A DNA stretch of 34,694 nucleotides from the NCBI GenBank assembly GCA_029865985.1, contig JARXAF010000097.1, positions 1 to 34,694 on the forward strand. The letters are read 5' to 3'. The notes under the pieces were generated by a model that was given only the letters and a program-made list of their open reading frames with translations, did no database searches and had not been told where the DNA came from. This document shows positions 26,042 to 34,694 of the stretch, in pieces; the stretch's first letter is position 1, and each line of letters starts with the position of its first letter. Made by a program: the position numbers and the translations under genes. This DNA is from Verrucomicrobiota bacterium. Lineage in GTDB: Bacteria > Verrucomicrobiota > Verrucomicrobiia > Limisphaerales > UBA9464.

Positions 26042-27424
26042 TCACTTGGCGCCGGCGCCGGAGAAAACCGCCGGGATGGTCCGCAAGAGGATCTTGAGGT
26101 CGAGCCAGATGGACCAGTTGTCGATGTAGTGGAGGTCGAGGCGGACCCACTCCTTGAAATCGGTCACGTTGTTGCGGCCGCTCACCTGCCACAGGCAAGT
26201 CAGGCCCGGCTTGACGCTCAGGCGGCGGCGGTGGGCCATGTCGTCGAAACGAGCCACCTCGTCCACCGGCAGCGGACGTGGGCCCACCAGACTCATTTCG
26301 CCGCGAAAAACATTCCACAACTGCGGCAACTCATCCACCGACCACTTGCGCAAGAACCGGCCCACGGGAGTCACGCGGGGGTCGTTGGTTACCTTGAATA
26401 CGGGTCCACTCATCTCATTGAGCTTGGCCAACTCGTGTTTGAGCTGCTCGGCATTGGTCACCATGGTGCGGAACTTGAGCATGGTGAATGGGTGCCCATT
26501 GAGCCCAGCCCGACGCTGGCGGAACAGCACAGGCCCGGGAGAAGTCAGCCGAACCGCCAAGGCCGCCGCCAAGAACAACGGCGAGGTAGCCAGCAAGAGA
26601 GCCATTGAGCCAAGGAAATCAACCACCCCCTTGGCCATGGACTGCCACGTCTGATCAGGGCCGGTGCGGAACACCAGCACCGGATGTCCGGCCAATTCGT
26701 CCACGGTCGTTTGAGAAACCCGGGTCTGGAAGAAATCGGCGTGCAGCCAGACCTCAACACCCTCGAGTTCGCAGACTTGGATGATCTTTTCAATCTGACC
26801 GAAAAGGAACTGCTTGGGCGCCACCAGAACGGCATTGGCGGCGTGCGAATGCAATAAATCCGTCAAGACTGAGATGGAAAACTGGCCGGGATCCAAACGG
26901 GCTGCGACAGAGATCTCACCTTGGGCATTCTGCTTCAAAGCCTCGTCCAATCGGCTCATTTCACGATCGCCACCGATCAAGATCACGCGCCGACGGGCCT
27001 CTTGGCCAACCATTCGAGATTGAGCCCAAAGCCGCAGCAGCTCTTCTTTGATCACCATCGCACAGACAATCATCGGCAAAAACAGGGAGACCACGCCGCG
27101 AGCCACCTCCTGCTTGGTGAAGAACATCGCAACGATGATTGCCAATGAAACCCAGGCAGCCCCTCGAAGGATCTGAGACAGTGATTGCCGTCGCGATGCC
27201 AGAACGGCTCGATGGTAAAACCCTTGAAGCTCGAGCAGCGGAGGGGTCAACGGCACCACCACCAGCAGCAGCCACTGGTATTTGTGGAAATCGCCGATGA
27301 CATCGTCCGGATCAAGGCGAGGCAGCGAACGGATGAAATGGGCCAACCAGAAAACACCACCGAACAGAGCCGCGTCGATGAGCGCATGGACTTTGTTCAA
27401 GAGTTGGCGTTGGCGGAGCAGCAT
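26042..27424 (-). CDS. Exopolysaccharide biosynthesis polyprenyl glycosylphosphotransferase (WcaJ/WbaP-like)
   Basis: PVLFRQRRAGLNGHPFTMLKFRTMV; LRKWSVDELPQLWNVFRGEMSLVGPRPLPVDEV; KPGLTCLWQVSGRNNV. Confidence 0.94.
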   Translation of the reverse strand: MLLRQRQLLNKVHALIDAALFGGVFWLAHFIRSLPRLDPDDVIGDFHKYQWLLLVVVPLTPPLLELQGFYHRAVLASRRQSLSQILRGAAWVSLAIIVAMFFTKQEVARGVVSLFLPMIVCAMVIKEELLRLWAQSRMVGQEARRRVILIGGDREMSRLDEALKQNAQGEISVAARLDPGQFSISVLTDLLHSHAANAVLVAPKQFLFGQIEKIIQVCELEGVEVWLHADFFQTRVSQTTVDELAGHPVLVFRTGPDQTWQSMAKGVVDFLGSMALLLATSPLFLAAALAVRLTSPGPVLFRQRRAGLNGHPFTMLKFRTMVTNAEQLKHELAKLNEMSGPVFKVTNDPRVTPVGRFLRKWSVDELPQLWNVFRGEMSLVGPRPLPVDEVARFDDMAHRRRLSVKPGLTCLWQVSGRNNVTDFKEWVRLDLHYIDNWSIWLDLKILLRTIPAVFSGAGAK

Positions 27425-27503
27425 GCGGGTTGCTCACGGATAACCTTCAAAACTGGTTTTGTTAAGCGAATGTTCTACAGCAGCGTTAGAAGCCATCGAT
27501 CGT

Positions 27504-27520
27504 GGGGTGAAATTCACCCC
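27504..27520. promoter_or_regulatory. 17-bp perfect dyad GGGGTGAA-A-TTCACCCC, candidate operator
   Basis: 8-bp arms around a central A, in the intergenic region between divergent genes. Confidence 0.5.
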
Positions 27521-27581
27521 GTGAATGCACACCACTTTACTCCTTGGCAGGCCCAATGCAGTTCCTAGCGTCTCCTCTGCG

Positions 27582-29171
27582 ATGATTGCAACCCCAGCGA
27601 TTCTCTGGTCCCGCTTCCAACGTCATTTTCTCGATTGCCCCACCATCGGGCTAGGACTGGACATCAGTCGGGTCCCTTTTCCGGACGATTTCCACTCCAA
27701 AATGGAACGGCCCATCCAGAAAGCACTGAGCGACATGGCTCAACTGGAACGGGGTGCCATCGCCAATCCGGATGAACAACGGATGGTGGGCCATTACTGG
27801 CTGCGGAATCCGGCGCTGGCTCCCACGCCGGCCCTGGCTGAAGCCATTCAAAGCACGTTGAAGGCGATTGGCACTTTCACCACCCAAGTGCATCGCGGAG
27901 AACGGGTTGGCTCCTCCGGACCCTTCAAAAACGTTCTGGTCATCGGAATCGGGGGGTCGGCCCTCGGTCCGCAATTCGTGGCCAAGGCGCTCGGACAACC
28001 GCGCTCCGACAAGCTCACACCGTATTTCTTCGACAACACCGACCCGGACGGCATGGACCAAGTCCTCGCCACTCTGGAAGGCAAGCTGGGGCAAACCCTC
28101 GCGCTGGTCATCTCGAAGTCCGGCGGGACTCCGGAGACGCGCAACGGCATGGTCGAGGCACGGGCCGCTTACGAGCGGGCGGGTCTGCGCTTTGCCGCCC
28201 ACGCGGTGGCCGTCACGGGCGAAGGCAGCGCCTTGCACAAGACAGCCATCGCCGACGGTTGGATCCAAACCTTCCCCATGTGGGACTGGGTGGGTGGACG
28301 CACCAGCGAATTGAGCGCAGTAGGCCTACTGCCCGCCGCCCTGCAGGGCCTGGACATCCAAGGACTGCTGGCCGGGGCCAAGGCCTGCGATGAGTCCACC
28401 CGAAACACTGTTACCCGAGACAATCCCGCCGCACAACTCGCGCTCATGTGGTACTTCCTCGGGGAAGGTCGGGGAACCAAGGACATGGTGGTTCTCCCCT
28501 ACAAAGACCGCTTCGAACTCTTCTCCAAATACCTCCAGCAACTCGTCATGGAGTCCTTGGGCAAGGAATTGGATCTGGACGGAAAGGTGGTCCACCAAGG
28601 ACTGGCCGTGTACGGAAACAAGGGGTCCACCGACCAACATGCCTACGTCCAGCAATTGCGGGATGGTGTGGCCAACTTCTTCGCTGTGTTCATCGAAGTC
28701 TTGCGCGATCGGGACGGGTCCAGCGTCGAAGTCGAGCCGGGTGCGACCAGCGGCGACTTCCTGAGCGGATTCTTCCTGGGCACCCGCTCCGCCCTGTACG
28801 AGTCGGGTCGCCCGAGCCTGACACTCACGGTCCCCGATGCATCCGCATTCACCGTCGGAATGCTCATCGCTCTCTTTGAGCGAGCTGTGGGTCTCTACGC
28901 GTCGCTGATCCACATCAACGCCTACCACCAGCCGGGCGTCGAAGCGGGCAAGAAGGCCGCCGCCAGCGTGCTGAGTCTGCAGCGTCAGGCTGTGGCGCAT
29001 CTGGCCACCAACCCAGGAACAGCTTTTTCTGCCGACGCACTGGCTGCCGCGATCGGAAACGTCGATGCAGCTGAGATGATCTTCAAGATTTGCACACACT
29101 TGGCCGCCAACCGACGAGGGGTTCAAACCGCCTCCGGTGTCGGATTGACAGCAACCTTCCAAGCGCTCTGA
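27582..29171 (+). CDS. pgi: Glucose-6-phosphate isomerase
   Basis: [68 protein letters not shown]. Confidence 0.94.
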   Translation: MIATPAILWSRFQRHFLDCPTIGLGLDISRVPFPDDFHSKMERPIQKALSDMAQLERGAIANPDEQRMVGHYWLRNPALAPTPALAEAIQSTLKAIGTFTTQVHRGERVGSSGPFKNVLVIGIGGSALGPQFVAKALGQPRSDKLTPYFFDNTDPDGMDQVLATLEGKLGQTLALVISKSGGTPETRNGMVEARAAYERAGLRFAAHAVAVTGEGSALHKTAIADGWIQTFPMWDWVGGRTSELSAVGLLPAALQGLDIQGLLAGAKACDESTRNTVTRDNPAAQLALMWYFLGEGRGTKDMVVLPYKDRFELFSKYLQQLVMESLGKELDLDGKVVHQGLAVYGNKGSTDQHAYVQQLRDGVANFFAVFIEVLRDRDGSSVEVEPGATSGDFLSGFFLGTRSALYESGRPSLTLTVPDASAFTVGMLIALFERAVGLYASLIHINAYHQPGVEAGKKAAASVLSLQRQAVAHLATNPGTAFSADALAAAIGNVDAAEMIFKICTHLAANRRGVQTASGVGLTATFQAL

Positions 29172-29305
29172 ACAATAAGTCCCCAGAAACAACCTCGCCG
29201 CACGGGCTGCGATCTGAACAAGCAAGCTGATAGAGACAGTGATCTGACAGCGATATGCACTTGTCCCGCTCGCGTTCAAGTTCCAGCCTCCTTTTGAAAT
29301 TTCCG

Positions 29306-29695
29306 ATGAAACCACTACTGCTGATCGGGGCGTTGCTCTTCGCCCTCGCTTTCCCTGCCATGTCTGACACCACTGCATCCTCCAAAAACCACGGTCACCT
29401 CCGCCACGTTGTTGCCTTCAAGTTCAAGGAAACCGCCAGCCCAGCCGAGGTGAAAAAGGTCGAGACAGCATTTCGCGCCCTGAAGTCAAAGATCCCCCAG
29501 ATCGCCACCCTCGAGGCGGGCACCAACAACAGCCCTGAGAATCTCAACAAAGGCTGCACTCACGGTTGGATCCTGACCTTCACTTCCGAGAAGGATCGGG
29601 ACGCCTACCTCGTCCACCCCGATCATCAGGAGTTCGGTAAACTGGTGCGCCCCTTGGTGGCCGATGTGTTTGTGATCGATTTCTGGGCGAAGTGA
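29306..29695 (+). CDS. Secreted Dabb (stress-responsive A/B barrel) domain protein
   Basis: Signal peptide MKPLLLIGALLFALAFPAMS; HLRHVVAFKFKETASPAEV; FTSEKDRDAYLVHPDHQEFGKLV. Confidence 0.88.
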   Translation: MKPLLLIGALLFALAFPAMSDTTASSKNHGHLRHVVAFKFKETASPAEVKKVETAFRALKSKIPQIATLEAGTNNSPENLNKGCTHGWILTFTSEKDRDAYLVHPDHQEFGKLVRPLVADVFVIDFWAK

Positions 29696-29738
29696 GTTTG
29701 CCAGTCGGTCCGATCTTCAGATTTCGTCCATTGCCGAC

Positions 29739-30749
29739 ATGCGTTGTTTCGTCACCGGCGCCTCCGGTTTCGTCGGAGCCAATCTGGTCCACGCGTTGAT
29801 CGCCCGGGGGCATTCGGTCCGGGTTCTGTTGAGGCCCGGGGCGGATGTCCGGGGCCTCAGCGGTGCCGCGTATGAACCGGTTCCGGGGGACCTCACCGAC
29901 GGAACACCCAAACTCGCCCAGGCCATGGCTGGATGCGACTGGTGCTTCCATGTGGCTGCGAGCTATGCGCTCTGGTTGCCTGATTACGCCCCTATGTTCC
30001 GGGCCAATGTGGACGGGACGCGGAACATCCTGACCGCGGCGCATCAGGCCGGGTGTTCCCGCATGGTCTACACCAGTACCGTCGGCTGCATCGGACTTCC
30101 CAAGCCGGGCCCCGATGGATTGATCGTCCCCACCGATGAAACCACACCGGTGGCCGAGTCCCAGATGTCCAACCCCTACAAGCTCTCCAAATGGCGGGCT
30201 GAAGTGGTGGCCCGGGAATTAGCAGCCGCTGGGTTGCCGGTGATCATCGTCAACCCCAGCGCCCCGATCGGACCGCGGGATGTGAAACCCACGCCTACGG
30301 GACAAGTGATCGTGGATTTCCTGCGCCGCGCGATGCCCGCTTATTTGGATACAGGCCTCAATTGGGTCCACGTTCGGGATGTCGCCGAAGGTCACATCTT
30401 GGCCGCCGAAAAGGGGCGCATCGGTGAGCGCTACATTCTGGGGCATGCCCACGGGAATTGGACCATGAAACAGGCCCTCGACACCCTTTCCGAGATCACC
30501 GGCATCCCTGCCCCCCGGTTTCAGGTTCCCTACGCGGTGGCCTTGGGTGCAGCGCATGTGGACGAATGGCTCGCCAAGTTCACCGGAAAACCACCCAAAG
30601 CGCCATTGGCTGGAGTTCGCATGGCGGCCTATAAAATGTGGTTCAACCCGGCCAAGGCCATCCAAGAACTCGGCCTCCCACAAACCCCACCCCGACAGGC
30701 TTTGGCAGATGCTGTCGAATGGTTTCGAGCTCACGGCCACGCGCCTTGA
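29739..30749 (+). CDS. hpnA: NAD-dependent epimerase, hopanoid-associated HpnA-like
   Basis: MRCFVTGASGFVGANLVHALIARGHSVRVLLRPGADVRGL; CFHVAASYALWLPDYAPMFRANVDGTRNIL; YKLSKWRAE. Confidence 0.78.
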   Translation: MRCFVTGASGFVGANLVHALIARGHSVRVLLRPGADVRGLSGAAYEPVPGDLTDGTPKLAQAMAGCDWCFHVAASYALWLPDYAPMFRANVDGTRNILTAAHQAGCSRMVYTSTVGCIGLPKPGPDGLIVPTDETTPVAESQMSNPYKLSKWRAEVVARELAAAGLPVIIVNPSAPIGPRDVKPTPTGQVIVDFLRRAMPAYLDTGLNWVHVRDVAEGHILAAEKGRIGERYILGHAHGNWTMKQALDTLSEITGIPAPRFQVPYAVALGAAHVDEWLAKFTGKPPKAPLAGVRMAAYKMWFNPAKAIQELGLPQTPPRQALADAVEWFRAHGHAP

Positions 30750-30862
30750 CGCAGTTCGGCCCGGAACCTCCCAGAAGAAACCTCGGAGGGATCTCAGCAA
30801 AGCATGCGATACTGAGTGGGTGTTGCGGCTGCGAATGGCCGCTCCAACAGGCCACAACTTTA

Positions 30863-31696
30863 TCAGGGCTTCACGGCCGGCGTGACCGGAGAAGTAGAAC
30901 GCACCGGTGTAATCGGAGTGATCGCCTTGAGATGGCTGGAATCGAGGCGATCGCACGCCCATAGCACACCCCGCGTCACTAGGTCCAAGTAGCGATCGTC
31001 GCTGACCGTCTCGTTGAAATGCCCCAGCGACGTACTGAAGACCCGAGTGGATCCAAAGCGATTTACCCAAGTGATGGCGCAGTCGTCTTCACCTTGCGCT
31101 CCCCGCTGCAGCACAGTGGCCGACGGAAAGACTTTCACGTTGTTGTAAAGTTCCTCATTGCCCGTCAGCCAATCCCGCCAACCCAGACCACGGATGATGG
31201 GATGCTGCTTGTCGACTGTGCGGATCTGAATGGGGGCGGCCTTGCCATGCTTCATGGATCTAAGGCCAAGGTATTCCTGCCAAAGTTCACCCGGAGCGGC
31301 CCGGTAACTGTGGACAGCACAGTGCAAATTCACCCCCGGTAGCCCGGCCCGATGCGGAGCGAGAATTCGTGAAATCCAATTCGTATCAGCGACCGCACCG
31401 AAGCATTCATCATGAATAACCACATCGTAGCCCTTCGCCCAATGAGGGTTCTCATAGAGAGGGATCTGACTCTCCTTGGAAGTGCCACCCTGCTGAACCG
31501 TATCCACAGTGATTCGAGCCCGCGATTCAATACCCCGCTTGAGCACATCCTTCTGGATCGGGTAATCGTGGCAACACCCTCCACACACCAGCAACGCCCT
31601 CAACGGATGCAGCTCAGCGGCAGAAATCCCCAAGTTCGCCGCCAGCATCCAAGCCATGGCGGCCCACCAGAAACGAAACGGAGCATTCATGAACAA
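30863..31696 (-). CDS. ThuA domain-containing secreted protein
   Basis: Signal peptide; LRALLVCGGCCHDYPIQKDVL; YDVVIHDECFG; STSLGHFNETVSDDRYLDLVTRGVLWACDRL. Confidence 0.88.
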   Translation of the reverse strand: MFMNAPFRFWWAAMAWMLAANLGISAAELHPLRALLVCGGCCHDYPIQKDVLKRGIESRARITVDTVQQGGTSKESQIPLYENPHWAKGYDVVIHDECFGAVADTNWISRILAPHRAGLPGVNLHCAVHSYRAAPGELWQEYLGLRSMKHGKAAPIQIRTVDKQHPIIRGLGWRDWLTGNEELYNNVKVFPSATVLQRGAQGEDDCAITWVNRFGSTRVFSTSLGHFNETVSDDRYLDLVTRGVLWACDRLDSSHLKAITPITPVRSTSPVTPAVKP

Positions 31697-31748
31697 TTGA
31701 GACGGAACCAGGGCCTTGAGAGCAAAGGCGCGCCAACTGGGGAGGAAA

Positions 31749-32459
31749 TTAGTCCAACTTGCGGACCCAAATGTTGCGGTAGCGCACCGGATTACCGTGG
31801 TCTTGCAGCATCAGGGGGCCTGTGTGAGTTGCGCCTGAAAATTTCGCCGACACCGAGGCGTCGCCCAGAACGGGAATATGGTCCTGAACCAGAACGCCAT
31901 TGTGCAGCACCGTAAACGAGCCTGGCTGAACCTTGCCATTTGCACCGGGTTTGGGCGGATGGAACACGATGTCATACGTTTGCCACTCACCCGGCTTCCG
32001 GCAGGCATTCACTAAAGGCGCATTGTGGACATAGAACGAAGCTGCCTGGCCGTTGAAGTAGGTCTTGTTCTGATAGGAATCGAGCACCTGGATCTCGTAG
32101 CGTCCCTGGAAATAAACACCGCTGTTACCCCTTCCCTGCCCCTCACCTTTGACCTCGGCGGGAGAGGCCCATTCCAGATGCAACTGAATCGCGCCAAATT
32201 CCTGCCGGGTCATCAAACTCTTGCCGTGAACTTCCATGTAGCCGCTCTCCACCTTCCACTTCGGCTCGCTGCCGTCGTCGCTTTTCCATGCAGAGAGGTC
32301 TTTGCCATTGAACAGAATGATCGCATCGGACGGAGGGGCTCCGGCCGTTCCCGGAGTGACGACAGCCGGTTCACGGTCGCCGGCAGGAGCAGCGGCGAAG
32401 GACACCAGAACAACCGAAGCGGCGGCGGCACGAAGCAGGGATATTGCGCGGAGATTCAT
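31749..32459 (-). CDS. DUF1080 (3-keto-disaccharide hydrolase-like) secreted protein
   Basis: AIILFNGKDLSAWKSDDGSEPKWKVESGYMEV; LHLEWASP; GNSGVYFQGRYEIQVLDSY; NVIWVRKLD-like end (RNIWVRKLD). Confidence 0.92.
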   Translation of the reverse strand: MNLRAISLLRAAAASVVLVSFAAAPAGDREPAVVTPGTAGAPPSDAIILFNGKDLSAWKSDDGSEPKWKVESGYMEVHGKSLMTRQEFGAIQLHLEWASPAEVKGEGQGRGNSGVYFQGRYEIQVLDSYQNKTYFNGQAASFYVHNAPLVNACRKPGEWQTYDIVFHPPKPGANGKVQPGSFTVLHNGVLVQDHIPVLGDASVSAKFSGATHTGPLMLQDHGNPVRYRNIWVRKLD

Positions 32460-32597
32460 TGGGTTCGGGGATTTTCAGCGTTGCTAAAGATCGTTGCCGG
32501 AACCTTGTCGAGGTCAAGGATTCCCAAAAGTTTTCACCCAATCTTCTGTGTTTGGCCTTTGTACCCGACTTGGTGCCTTTGGTAACACTTCAACACC

Positions 32598-33485
32598 GTG
32601 AGTGCCTCTGCTCCCAGCCTGTTGCTGCTCATCCCCGCCTACAACGAGGAGAACCGCATTGGCCCAGTATTGAAACAGTACGCCGAATATTTCGGCAGGC
32701 ACTATCCAGGAAAGTTTGGTCTGGTGGTTGTGCTCAACGGTTGTCGAGACGACACCATGGGTGTGGTTCAAGAAGCCGAGAAACACCACCCCTGCATCAC
32801 CCACAGCGAATTTCCAGCGGCCATCGGCAAAGGTGGGGCCTTGATTGAAGGGCTAAAATTGGCCCCATTGGCTGACCTCATCGGCTACGTCGACGCCGAC
32901 GGAGCAACGCCGCCCAACGCTTTCCATGACTTGGTAAAAGCGCTGGAGAACCCCGTCATTTCTTGCGCCATCGCTTCGCGCTGGCTTCCCGGAGCCATCG
33001 TTCACCACTTCCAACCGGAAAACCGCCGATTCGCCAGCCGGTTGTTCCACCTGTTCGTGGAGATGTTTTTCCAGATGCGAATTCTGGACACTCAATGCGG
33101 AGCGAAAGTCATGCGACGTCATGCCGTCGAGACCATCCACGATCGACTTTCTCTCGCCGACCTCGCGTTCGATGTGAACTTGCTCTACTCACTCAAACGG
33201 GACGGTTTTGTGATCCAAGAAATCCCGACAGAATGGGCAGACAAGAGCGGCTCTAAGGTGGTTTTCAATCTTAGGACCAGCCTGAATATGCTCCTTTCCT
33301 TGATCCGTCTGAGGCTGATTTATTCCCCCTTCTATTGCTGGCTGGGCCCCTTGCGTCCCCTGGAAGCGTGGCTTTACACCCAACTTCGCGCGCCGCAACC
33401 CGTGCGACATGAAGCTCCCTCGGGTGAAATCAGCTCTGCGGTCTCAGTCCGAAAATCTGGCATCACCGGTTCGAAATCAGAGTGA
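32598..33485 (+). CDS. GT2 family glycosyltransferase (dolichyl-phosphate sugar synthase-like); GTG start
   Basis: LLLIPAYNEENRIGPVLKQY; GYVDADGATPPNAF; TQCGAKVMRR; IPTEWADKSGSKV. Confidence 0.9.
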   Translation: MSASAPSLLLLIPAYNEENRIGPVLKQYAEYFGRHYPGKFGLVVVLNGCRDDTMGVVQEAEKHHPCITHSEFPAAIGKGGALIEGLKLAPLADLIGYVDADGATPPNAFHDLVKALENPVISCAIASRWLPGAIVHHFQPENRRFASRLFHLFVEMFFQMRILDTQCGAKVMRRHAVETIHDRLSLADLAFDVNLLYSLKRDGFVIQEIPTEWADKSGSKVVFNLRTSLNMLLSLIRLRLIYSPFYCWLGPLRPLEAWLYTQLRAPQPVRHEAPSGEISSAVSVRKSGITGSKSE

Positions 33486-34001
33486 GCTTTCCGTTTGAGG
33501 GACATCCCTTTCTAACCGAGCTGACTCGCGACTGAGAAACTGCTCCACCGCCTCAAACTTCGCCACGTTCTCTGGCTTGAGCGCCATCAGTGCACGATGG
33601 GCATCCAGACAGCATTTCAAGATCTCTGATTTTGAGGATGGTTGGAGCGCAACTTCCGTCGTTTCCGGAATCAGCGAGGTCTGTTGATCCACTGCGAGCA
33701 AGGTGACTTGCGCAAGGACACCGTGGTCGTCCAATCCATCGAGAATGCGCTGTGGAGCCTGATAAATGGCAAACGTTGTTCCCACCGATCCCACCAATCG
33801 AGAAAGTGTCCCTGAAAACCCGCTATCCATGAGGAGAGTGGCCGATAAATCCAACACCACGCACCGAACCCCCTGATCCTTCAGCCGAACGACAAGCTTT
33901 TCGAAAGCAGGTGCTGATTCAGCCGCAGCCCGCCCCACCAGACGAACGAACGCCTGAGGACCATCCAAACCCACCGAGATGGAACAACCGGGCAAAGCCA
34001 C
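33477..34001 (-). CDS. STAS domain protein (anti-sigma factor antagonist-like) with C-terminal extension; apparent GTG start
   Basis: VRLVGRAAAESAPAFEKLV; CVVLDLSATLLMDSGFSGTLSRL; C-terminal CLDAHRALMALKPENVAKFEAVEQFL. Confidence 0.72.
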   Translation of the reverse strand: MALPGCSISVGLDGPQAFVRLVGRAAAESAPAFEKLVVRLKDQGVRCVVLDLSATLLMDSGFSGTLSRLVGSVGTTFAIYQAPQRILDGLDDHGVLAQVTLLAVDQQTSLIPETTEVALQPSSKSEILKCCLDAHRALMALKPENVAKFEAVEQFLSRESARLERDVPQTESSL

Positions 34002-34180
34002 GAGGTCACTATCCGGGTCGAGATTCTGGGGTCAAGACATCGCCCAAGGATATAGACTGACAATATCAGCAAGCATAACCACCTAACCATTGTCCAAATT
34101 TTGCTGACGGACGTTTTCAAGCAAACCCACGGCCACCAATCCATGCGAGCCTAGGGAAGAACCACTTCGTTTCGCTTACC

Positions 34181-34694
34181 CTACCCCACCACATCCACCC
34201 GGAGATCACGCAACGCCATCAGGCCTGGCAGCGGCACCGCGCGGATCGGGCGTGCACCGCTCCGTCGGTTCGGGCCAAACCGTTCCCGATACCGCTCGAA
34301 CACCCCGTCCACAAACCCCTTCGACCCCAGCACCACTCCATCGGTCAGGTGACGGATCCGCAATCGCAGCACCTCTCCAGGGCTCAACTTCCCTCCGTCT
34401 TTCAAAGCCGCCCGGATCGCATCCCGATCCAGCGCCTTCTTCTTGCTGTGTCCTGAATCCACCGAGCGCAGCAGCAGCCCTGTTCGGTACTCCGCGGCTG
34501 CTTCACCCCATGTCTGGCCATTCAAGAAACTCATCAACCCTCGCCGAATTCGACCATTCCCACCGGCCACCGCAGCCGCGTAGCCACAATGCCGGTATTC
34601 CTTCGGATCCTCCACCAACCCTGCCCGCACCGGATTCAAATCAATGTACGACGCCACCGTCTGCACCGCCTTCGGGCAATCCTCCACCAGCACA
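34181..34694 (-). CDS. IS200-like (Y1) / RAYT-type transposase, N-terminus cut by window edge
   Basis: VASYIDLNPVRAGLVEDPKEYRHCGYAAAV; VLGSKGFVDGVFERYRERFG; LPGLMALRDLRVDVVG. Confidence 0.87.
   Translation of the reverse strand, partial: VLVEDCPKAVQTVASYIDLNPVRAGLVEDPKEYRHCGYAAAVAGGNGRIRRGLMSFLNGQTWGEAAAEYRTGLLLRSVDSGHSKKKALDRDAIRAALKDGGKLSPGEVLRLRIRHLTDGVVLGSKGFVDGVFERYRERFGPNRRSGARPIRAVPLPGLMALRDLRVDVVG

Noticed and set aside
28326-29378. 350-aa minus-strand ORF opposite pgi
   Set aside because: Antisense shadow; pgi motifs on the plus strand explain the region.

Overview
The window looks like a 34.7 kb chromosomal segment from a Verrucomicrobia-like bacterium (inferred from gene content, not searched). 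Most of it is housekeeping. It holds purD, lpxI, a yceD-rpmF-plsX-fabH cluster, ispE, tatC/tatA, pgi, a four-gene type II secretion/type IV pilus-like operon (secretin, GspM/PilO-like, GspL/PilMN-like, GspE/PilB), an ABC exporter pair, an SDR, a TIGR04073-like exosortase-associated lipoprotein, an EPS glycosylphosphotransferase, an HpnA-like epimerase, ThuA and DUF1080 proteins, a GT2 glycosyltransferase and a STAS protein. Accessory content is a complete IS21-family element (296-2917, with doubled termini and a 5-bp CCAAA duplication) and truncated IS200-like/RAYT-type transposases at both edges, facing inward. The signals most worth following are: (i) a dispersed intergenic AGGGACAGGCT(C) motif, often in direct pairs about 20-21 bp apart, possibly linked to the RAYT-type genes; (ii) three in-frame 28-bp repeats inside istA, two of which carry the same 12-mer as the IS termini; (iii) two terminator-like hairpins whose U-rich tracts run almost directly into the start codons of plsX and ispE; and (iv) an uninterrupted 23-24 hexad left-handed beta-helix protein. 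I cannot confirm novelty without database searches.
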